Below, piece after piece: positions 42,602-49,825 of a DNA stretch of 49,825 nucleotides. The position numbers and the translations under genes are program-made. Origin of the DNA: Planktotalea frisia (GTDB lineage Bacteria > Pseudomonadota > Alphaproteobacteria > Rhodobacterales > Rhodobacteraceae); contig NZ_MLCB01000090.1 in assembly GCF_001890925.1 (NCBI RefSeq), positions 1 through 49,825 on the forward strand. The letters are read 5' to 3'. Within the stretch, counting starts at the first letter, position 1, and the number at the start of each line of letters is the position of its first letter. The notes beneath the pieces are model-generated. The model was not told where the DNA came from, searched no databases, and saw only the letters and a program-made list of their open reading frames with translations.

Positions 42602-44638
42602 CTAGGACGTATACGCGTTCATCGTCAAAAGCTCGTACTCCGCGACCTTTTCATCATCTTGGTTCGTCAAAGTCACATGCCAACGCACTTCTCCGTAGTC
42701 TTCGTTACGGGGGGTTTTGTGCTTCACGCTTAGGCGCACTTTGATGCTGTCACCCGCCTCAACAGGTTTCATGAAACGCAGATTGTCGAGGCCTGTGTTG
42801 GCAAGAACGGGTCCCTCATTCGGCTCCACAAATAGTCCAGCCGCAAAGCTTAGCAGCAAATACCCATGCGCCACGCGCCCTGGAAAGAACGGGTTACGTT
42901 TGGCCGCGGCGTCATCCATGTGGGCGTAAAACGTATCCCCCGTAAACTCAGCAAAGTGTTCGATATCCGCCAGCGTGATCTCGCGCGGCGCAGTGTGGAT
43001 TGTCTCGCCGATCGTTAACTCATGGAACGTACGCGTGAAGGGATGTGCAGGTGCGGGTGTTTCTTTGGCACCGGGCACCCATTTGCTGCTGATTGCGGAG
43101 AGGATTTCAGGGCTGCCTTGGATCGCGGTGCGCTGCATATAGTGCATCACGCCACGCACGCCGCCCATTTCTTCACCACCACCTGCACGACCCGGTCCGC
43201 CATGCACAAGATGAGGCAGCGGCGCGCCATGGCCTGTAGATTCCTTCATGCTGTCGCGATTGTTGAAGTAAAGCCGACCATGAAACGCAGCAGCCCCCAG
43301 CACCGCTTCGCGAGCGACGTCTGGATCATGGGTGATCACCGACGCGACAAGCGAGCCTTGGCCGCGGTTAACCAATCTTATGGCGTGTTCCAGATCGCTG
43401 TAGCCCATAATCGTTGAGACAGGGCCGAAGGCTTCTGTGTCATGGATGCGCTCTGCCGTGTCAGGCGATGCGCAATGATAAAGCATCGGTGGCAGGAACG
43501 CGCCTTTGTTCGCATCCGCATTGTTGAGCGCAAAATTTTCAGGATCGCCGTAGACACGCTCGGCTTCTGTGCCAATAATATTCGCTTTTTCCAGAACGTC
43601 ATGCTTTTGGCTGTTGGACACCAGCGCCCCCATGCGGGTCCCCTTGGCCTGTGGATCACCAATGACCGTTTTGGCAAGGCGCGCGCTGAGCGCTTCGATG
43701 ACCGCTTCAACTTGGGTCTGAGGGGCGAAGATACGGCGGACGGCCGTACATTTCTGCCCGGCTTTTGCAGTCATCTCTCGTTGCACTTCTTTGATGAAAA
43801 GATCGAACTCAGGGGTGCCTACCACCGCATCTGGCCCAAGTATGGAGGCGTTAAGGCTGTCTTGTTCAGCCACAAAGCGGATCGAGTTTTTCAGGATATG
43901 TGGCGCAGAACGCAGCTTAAAGGCTGTCTGAGCAGAGCCTGTAAAGCTTACCACATCCTGACAGTCCAAACGATCCAGCATGTCACCCAAACCACCGGAC
44001 ACAAGTTGGAGTGCGCCCTCTGGTAAAAGGCCACTTTCCAGCATTATGCGCACAGCGAGTTCGGTGACGTAGCATGTCGCTGTCGCGGGTTTCACTATGG
44101 CAGGAACCCCCGCAAGCAAAGTCGGTGCGAGTTTTTCCAGCATGCCCCAAACAGGAAAGTTGAACGCGTTGATATGGACTGCGACGCCTTGCAAAGAGGT
44201 TGCGATGTGCTGGCCTAAGAACGTGCCGTTCTTGGAGAGTTGCTCGACTTCACCATCGAGGTAAATGTTCGAATCCGGCATCTCGCGGCGCCCTTTGGAG
44301 GCGAAGACAAACATCGTGCCAATGCCGCCATCAATATCGATTTGATGATCCGAGAACGTGCCACCGGTTGCATACGACAGATCATAAAGCGCTTGCTTTT
44401 GAGAGTTTAGATGGGTGGCGAGCGCTTTGATGAGCCGCGCACGGTCATGAAACGTCATCTTGCGCAGGTTGGGACCGCCGACGTTTCGCGCATGATCGAG
44501 CATCGTTTGCACATCAAGGGAGCCATTGCCTGCACGACCCAAAGTATCACCCGTTACAGCGTTCTCAAAGTTGCGCGCGCTTTCATCGGGGCTGATCCAT
44601 TGACCAGCTGCGTAGCTTTTAACGTCGATAAGACCCAT
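42602..44638 (-). CDS. paaZ: PaaZ-type fusion: aldehyde dehydrogenase and MaoC-like hydratase
   Basis: A 678-residue two-domain protein. The aldehyde dehydrogenase part (about 1-520) has HINAFNFPVWGMLEKLAP, the general-base glutamate in FVAEQDSLNA and the catalytic cysteine in AGQKCTAVRR. The C-terminal MaoC domain (about 535-678) shows FTGDTFYAHMD with the hydratase Asp and His, then FPGRVAHGYLLLS. In phenylacetate degradation PaaZ hydrolyses oxepin-CoA and oxidises the aldehyde. No other paa genes are here, so it may instead oxidise the BoxC semialdehyde product, the BoxD step. The start at 44638 has GGGGAGAA six bases upstream. Confidence 0.88.
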   Translation of the reverse strand: MGLIDVKSYAAGQWISPDESARNFENAVTGDTLGRAGNGSLDVQTMLDHARNVGGPNLRKMTFHDRARLIKALATHLNSQKQALYDLSYATGGTFSDHQIDIDGGIGTMFVFASKGRREMPDSNIYLDGEVEQLSKNGTFLGQHIATSLQGVAVHINAFNFPVWGMLEKLAPTLLAGVPAIVKPATATCYVTELAVRIMLESGLLPEGALQLVSGGLGDMLDRLDCQDVVSFTGSAQTAFKLRSAPHILKNSIRFVAEQDSLNASILGPDAVVGTPEFDLFIKEVQREMTAKAGQKCTAVRRIFAPQTQVEAVIEALSARLAKTVIGDPQAKGTRMGALVSNSQKHDVLEKANIIGTEAERVYGDPENFALNNADANKGAFLPPMLYHCASPDTAERIHDTEAFGPVSTIMGYSDLEHAIRLVNRGQGSLVASVITHDPDVAREAVLGAAAFHGRLYFNNRDSMKESTGHGAPLPHLVHGGPGRAGGGEEMGGVRGVMHYMQRTAIQGSPEILSAISSKWVPGAKETPAPAHPFTRTFHELTIGETIHTAPREITLADIEHFAEFTGDTFYAHMDDAAAKRNPFFPGRVAHGYLLLSFAAGLFVEPNEGPVLANTGLDNLRFMKPVEAGDSIKVRLSVKHKTPRNEDYGEVRWHVTLTNQDDEKVAEYELLTMNAYTS

Positions 44639-44742
44639 CTCATTTCTCCCCATGAAAGACGTGCTACATTAACGAAGCAATGCGTTGAATATGCAAGGCA
44701 TTTCGTGATCTTTGCTGTGCCAGCGATCATCGGAGCAACGGC

Positions 44743-45651
44743 TCAGTTTTGTAGCTTAAGAGCGCGCGCAGATTGTCTGATTCTATCGTGAAGCCAGCGG
44801 TGTGCAGGATCTGTACTGTCGCGTCTGTGCCAAACCAGAAACACCGACACTGGATCTGTGGAAAAGGGCAAAGGGGCGTGATCAAGTTCTTTGAGCGGGC
44901 CTAACCCCGTATGATTAAGGGCGGTCGCGAGTAAAGTGCTGCCTTTGATGAATGGGACGAGCGAGCCGAAGTTCGTGACCGTCAACACAGGTGGTTTGAT
45001 TGGCGCGCTGTCAACATGCGCAACCAACTCAGAGGATGCGCGCCCGTCAGCAAAGCGCACGGCAATATGGCGATCTGTGCGGTAAGCATCCCAATTTCGC
45101 GGCGGATCGCGCTGTGTCGCATCATAGTAGCAGTGCATTTCCCCCTCAAACAGTTTGCTCTGAATGATGTCGGGTCCATCCGGCGGCATCGGCGTCACGA
45201 TCAAATCGCAGCGCGCGTCGTTGAGCAACTTGGTGCTGGGCAGGCCCGACGGGATGAAACTCAGGCGCAGATCAATTTGCTCTTGTGCTGCGTCTAACAT
45301 CAGGCGCGGGAACAACAGGTCTCGCGTCGCGTCATTGGCGGCGATGACGAATTCCAATGGGGCGTCGCGCGGGTCAAAGGGGCGCGCATCAGAGAGCTGT
45401 TTGATGCTATCAAGGATGGCCGTGACGGGATCACGCAAACTGCGCGCGCGCTCTGTGGGCACAATCCCTTTGCCAGAACGCACGAAGAGAGGATCGCCAA
45501 AAATCAGACGCAATTTTTTCAAAGCATGGCTGACAGTGGACTGTGTGAGGCCCAAACGATCCGCAGCACGGGTGACGTTTGTCTCCTGAAGAACTGTCAG
45601 CAAGATGTGCAGAAGGTGCCAGTCGAGGTCTTTGTGATCGAAATTTCCCAT
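44743..45651 (-). CDS. LysR-family regulator divergent from pobA
   Basis: A 302-residue LysR-type regulator. The N-terminal helix-turn-helix is NVTRAADRLGLTQSTVSHALKKLR (read in two parts, about 20-43), followed by FGDPLFVRSGKGIVPTERA, and the rest is the substrate-binding domain. It is the expected position for a PobR-like activator of 4-hydroxybenzoate hydroxylase. The gene is intact although its apparent target pobA is broken. The start may be 45651 or the ATG nine bases upstream at 45660. Direct repeats of CATCGATA lie at this end. Confidence 0.88.
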   Translation of the reverse strand: MGNFDHKDLDWHLLHILLTVLQETNVTRAADRLGLTQSTVSHALKKLRLIFGDPLFVRSGKGIVPTERARSLRDPVTAILDSIKQLSDARPFDPRDAPLEFVIAANDATRDLLFPRLMLDAAQEQIDLRLSFIPSGLPSTKLLNDARCDLIVTPMPPDGPDIIQSKLFEGEMHCYYDATQRDPPRNWDAYRTDRHIAVRFADGRASSELVAHVDSAPIKPPVLTVTNFGSLVPFIKGSTLLATALNHTGLGPLKELDHAPLPFSTDPVSVFLVWHRRDSTDPAHRWLHDRIRQSARALKLQN

Positions 45652-45657
45652 ACCAAT

Positions 45658-45675
45658 CATCGATACGCATCGATA
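45658..45675. promoter_or_regulatory. Direct repeat of CATCGATA at 10-bp spacing
   Basis: CATCGATA occurs at 45658-45665 and again at 45668-45675, one helical turn apart. It lies in the gap between the LysR gene and pobA. It could be part of the LysR binding region, though LysR sites are usually inverted T-N11-A motifs. Confidence 0.35.
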
Positions 45676-45737
45676 GCGAACATGTCGATTCAGTGCTACG
45701 TCCTCTGACCTGTCCTCCCAGATAGAGAAAGCAACAG

Positions 45738-46913
<1,176 letters not shown>

Positions 46914-46944
46914 ACAGAACAATAACTTTTGGGAGGAAATGAAA

Positions 46945-47921
46945 ATGAAAAAACTACTGGAAACAATGGCCTTGATAGGTGCGATTGGCGCGGATTCAAT
47001 GGCGAGCGCACAGAACCTGAGCCTTGCTTATTTCATGGGGCCAAAGCATCCGATGAACGCAGGTGTGTTCACCCCGTTTGCTGAGAAACTGGCTGAAATC
47101 TCTGGCGGGGGATAAGCGTTCAAATGTTACCAGGTGGTGCGCTTAACGCTGTTCCGCCAAAGCAGTATGCGATTTTGCTGGATGGCGTTTCCCATATCGT
47201 GTTCGCGCTTCCGGGCTATACGGGTGATGTTTTCCCAAAGACGCAAGTGGTTGGCATGCCTGACGTTTGTGCAAGTGCGACGGCCTGCACCGAAGCGCTT
47301 TTGAACGCACTCGCTGAGCTAGAGAGCGAATACAACGCAAAGATCCTCGCGATTTGGGCTAATGCGCCTCCCGTCTTGCTGACGCGTGACAAGCCTGTGC
47401 GCAGCATGGAAGATCTTGCCTGCATGACCCTGTGCGTCACCAGCAAAGGCGATATTCCTTTCGCGGAAGCCTTGGGTGCATCCGCGGTTGTGTAGCCGGT
47501 GAATGTGATCAACCTCACAAACGGGGTGATTGACGGGATCGTAATTGACCCTTCTGCGATCCGCTCGTTCAAGCTTAACGAGCCCGCGAAATATGTCACC
47601 ACGTGGTTCCCGGGTTCTGGGTCTGCGTTTGTTTTATTGATGAACAATGACACCTACAATGGTCTGTCCGAAGAAAAGCGCGCGTGGATTGATGCGGTGG
47701 CAAGTGATGAACTGTCGCGCGGTGGCGGCGCGACTTATGATAAAGTTGCGGGTGCAGGACTTAAGCTCGCGTAAGAGTCCGGCCTTGAGGTTATTAATTT
47801 GGACGACGCAGAAAAAGCGCGTTGGAATGACACGATTGCGCCAGCCCTTGCCACAGCTTTGGAGCAGCCAGCAGGTTATAAAACTGTCGGCGAAATCAAA
47901 GCGTTGATGCTGGGCGAGTAA
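46945..47921 (+). pseudogene. TRAP solute-binding protein DctP remnant
   Basis: A second DctP gene, broken in three places. The first 56 codons from the ATG at 46945 include a signal peptide (SMASA-QN) and LSLAYFMGPKHPMNAG, then run into TAA at 47113 because of a one-base loss near a G-run at 47107-47111. The rest continues in another frame (MLPGGALNAVPPKQY) and holds in-frame TAG at 47493-47495 and TAA at 47772-47774 before the natural end at 47921. GGGAGG precedes the start. It lies 31 bases after pobA, so the pair was one operon, probably for 4-hydroxybenzoate or a precursor. Confidence 0.88.
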
Positions 47922-47922
47922 T

Positions 47923-48453
47923 GTGGTGCGCCACACACCAAACGTCATCAAGCGCTGCGATGTCATTGTCGCGCGCTTGGCAACCGGGCTCGCTATTGTT
48001 GGCGGGCTCGGAATCGTCGCCTTGATTTGCACGATCGCAGTGTCGGTGTTTTGGCGTTACGTTTTGAATGATCCGATCTTCGGGATCAATGATGTCGCGA
48101 CGCTCACGCTGATCCTTGTTGCAGGTGCGTCTGTTGCTTACGGCGCTCGCAACGGGGCACATGTGAGCATTGATGTGATCAGCCAGCTTATGGGCCCAAA
48201 GATGAGCCGGATCGCTGATGTGGTCATGCTATTGGCGACGTTCAGCATTATCAGCCTCGCGTGTTACGCGCTGTTCGTTAAAGCTTGCGGGTTTAAGAAA
48301 GCCTGCGTGACTTCCGATCTCAACATCGAGCACCGCTACTTTTATTATTACTTGGGCGTGTGCCTTGGCGTTTACGCACTCGAGGTCGGCTTGAGTTTAC
48401 TCAAAAGCATCTGGGGCGACAGCGGCGCAAGCCCAATGGCAAAGGCACACTGA
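47923..48453 (+). CDS. TRAP small membrane subunit DctQ of the decaying operon
   Basis: A 176-residue DctQ with four hydrophobic helices and the conserved VLNDPIFGINDVATLTL and AHVSIDVI segments. It begins with GTG one base after the dctP remnant stop and ends overlapping the dctM remnant start (TGATG). It is the only gene of this transporter whose frame is open. Without functional DctP and DctM it should have no role, unless it pairs with another system. Confidence 0.75.
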   Translation: MVRHTPNVIKRCDVIVARLATGLAIVGGLGIVALICTIAVSVFWRYVLNDPIFGINDVATLTLILVAGASVAYGARNGAHVSIDVISQLMGPKMSRIADVVMLLATFSIISLACYALFVKACGFKKACVTSDLNIEHRYFYYYLGVCLGVYALEVGLSLLKSIWGDSGASPMAKAH

Positions 48454-49758
48454 TGGATCCGACAACAATCGCAGCGCTGGGCTTTGGTGGCCTGTTTGTG
48501 CTTCTTGCAATTCGTATGCCCGTTGGTGCTGCGATGATGCTGATTGGCACGCTCGGCATCTAGATGATCCGCCCGCAAGCGGCACTGCCAAAGCTCGTTG
48601 GCGAAATTTTTGCAGAGGCGTCAAACTACCCTTTGATGATCATTCCTTTGTTTGTTTTGATGGGTAATCTTGCAGGCGTTTCTGGGATGAGCCGCGATCT
48701 CTATGATGCGGCCAACGCGCGGCTAGGGCACCGCAAAGGCGGGCTTGCGTCCGCCACAGTGGTGGGATGCGCAGGCTTTTCAGCATTGTCTGGGTCTTCG
48801 CTCGCTGCGGCGTTGACGATGGGGCGCGTCGCGCTGCCGCAAATGCAGCGCTATGGCTATGAAAACGGTCTTGCCACGGGCGCGATTGCGGCAGGTGGGA
48901 CGCTCGGTATCTTGATTCCGCCCTCTGCAGGGTTTGTGATTTACGGCATCCTGACAGAACAAAGTATCGGCCAGTTGTTCATGGCAAGTGTCCTGCCGGG
49001 GCTGTTGCTGACTTGTCTGTTTATCGTTGCGATCTGGATTGTCGTGACGCGTGATCCTAGCAAAGCACCCACAAATCTTGATCCCGTGCCGCTGCCTGAG
49101 CGCCTGCGTGCGCTGGGCCGCGCGACTTGGATCACTGGCATCATCGTGCTCACAATTGGCGGTATCTATTCGGGTGTTTTCTCCGCCATCGAAGCCGCAG
49201 GCATCGGCGCTTTGCTGGCGCTTTTGGTGACTATATTTCGCGGTGCACTAACGCGTGAAAACATTGAAGACGTGGTGTCGAGCACTCTGAAATCGAGCGG
49301 AACAGTCTTTATGATCCTCTTTGGTGCGTTTGTGTTCAAAACCTTCGTAGGCTTTACAGGCATCACTTACGCGCTCTCGCTTTGGGTTGCGGACATCGGA
49401 CTAACGGGTAGTCAAATCGTTGTCGCCTTTTTACTGCTATTCATCATTCTTGGCATGTTCATGGACGGCTTTGCGATCCTTGTTCTGACCAGTTCCACTG
49501 GTGCAGCCTATCTTGGAACCGCTTGGCGTCGATATGATATGGTTTGGCGTTTTGATGGTGATCGCGCTGGAAATGGGGCTGAATTCACCACCCGTCGGCA
49601 TTAACGTTTTCGTTGTCAAAGGCATCGCGGAAGGTGTTCCACTTAACACAATTTTCCGAGGTATCTGGCCGTTTTGGTTCGCTATGCTGGCGGCACTGTG
49701 CTTTGTCTTTTTGTTGCCGGATATCGCGCTTTTGCTGCCCACAACGATGTTCCGCTAG
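48453..49758 (+). pseudogene. TRAP large permease DctM remnant
   Basis: A second DctM gene of about 434 codons, clearly homologous to that at 23.5-25 kb (RLGHRKGGLASATVVGCAGF, SGSSLAAALTMGRVALPQM, GTLGILIPPSAGF). It has an in-frame TAG at 48561-48563 after 36 codons and a frameshift near 49491. Removing the single A at 49491 restores a conserved TVPLVQPILEPLGVDM-type reading that continues through LNSPPVGINVFVVKGI to the stop at 49758. The gene is therefore inactive. Confidence 0.9.
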
Positions 49759-49825
49759 CGTCCAAGGTCTTGTGTGGATGGCTCCCTTTTTGCAAGTCCT
49801 TTTTCGCGCATGGTATTTCGTCAGA

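Overview
The window looks like chromosome from an alphaproteobacterium of the order Rhodobacterales (Roseobacter group). The supporting evidence is an imuA-imuB-dnaE2 mutagenesis cassette with GTTC-N7-GTTC LexA-type half-sites, the rpmH-rnpA-yidD-ttcA block, a tupBCA tungstate transporter, several DctPQM TRAP transporters, frequent ATGA/GTGA/TTGA start-stop overlaps, and an aerobic benzoyl-CoA (box) locus with BoxR. All identifications come from reading the translated sequence; no database search was run.

Layout. 0-2 kb: a frameshifted RND/MMPL-type exporter remnant followed by a small exported protein. 2-7.5 kb (minus): dnaE2, imuB and imuA, with three GTTC half-sites at 11-bp spacing inside the end of imuA. 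7.5-10.6 kb: a short-chain dehydrogenase and tupB-tupC-tupA. 10.6-13.5 kb (minus): an MltB-like lytic transglycosylase, ttcA, yidD, rnpA, rpmH. 13.8-17.4 kb: a TVP38-family membrane protein, a mercuric-reductase-like flavoprotein and an orphan sensor histidine kinase, then tRNA-Arg(ACG) and about 580 bp with no recognisable gene. 18.1-21 kb: a WYL/YafY-type regulator divergent from a PEP-mutase-family enzyme and a PNPOx-like protein, with a perfect inverted repeat between them, then a DnaQ-like exonuclease.

21-49.8 kb is an aromatic-acid catabolic island. A MarR regulator is divergent from a TRAP transporter (dctPQM), an SDR, an enoyl-CoA hydratase, a feruloyl/coumaroyl-CoA-ligase-like enzyme and an amidohydrolase. 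This set matches the thiolase-free, hydrolytic (Cou-type) route that shortens cinnamate-type side chains to benzoates. Next come bclA, an alpha/beta hydrolase and a DUF309 protein, then boxC, boxB, a 54-residue four-cysteine protein, boxA, a 4HBT thioesterase, boxR and a fused enoyl-CoA hydratase/3-hydroxyacyl-CoA dehydrogenase. A DUF6455-like small protein, mobA (3-hydroxybenzoate 4-monooxygenase) and a PaaZ-type fusion follow. The island ends in a LysR regulator divergent from a decaying pobA and a second, decaying TRAP operon.

Together the intact genes suggest uptake of a phenylpropenoid acid, CoA activation, chain shortening, and ring processing either as benzoyl-CoA through Box enzymes or as 3-hydroxybenzoate through MobA. 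The para-hydroxybenzoate branch (pobA plus its neighbouring transporter) carries five in-frame stops and two frameshifts. A 16-bp near-palindrome shared by the promoters of the TRAP operon and mobA, with half-sites in front of marR, suggests one MarR regulon spanning about 19 kb.
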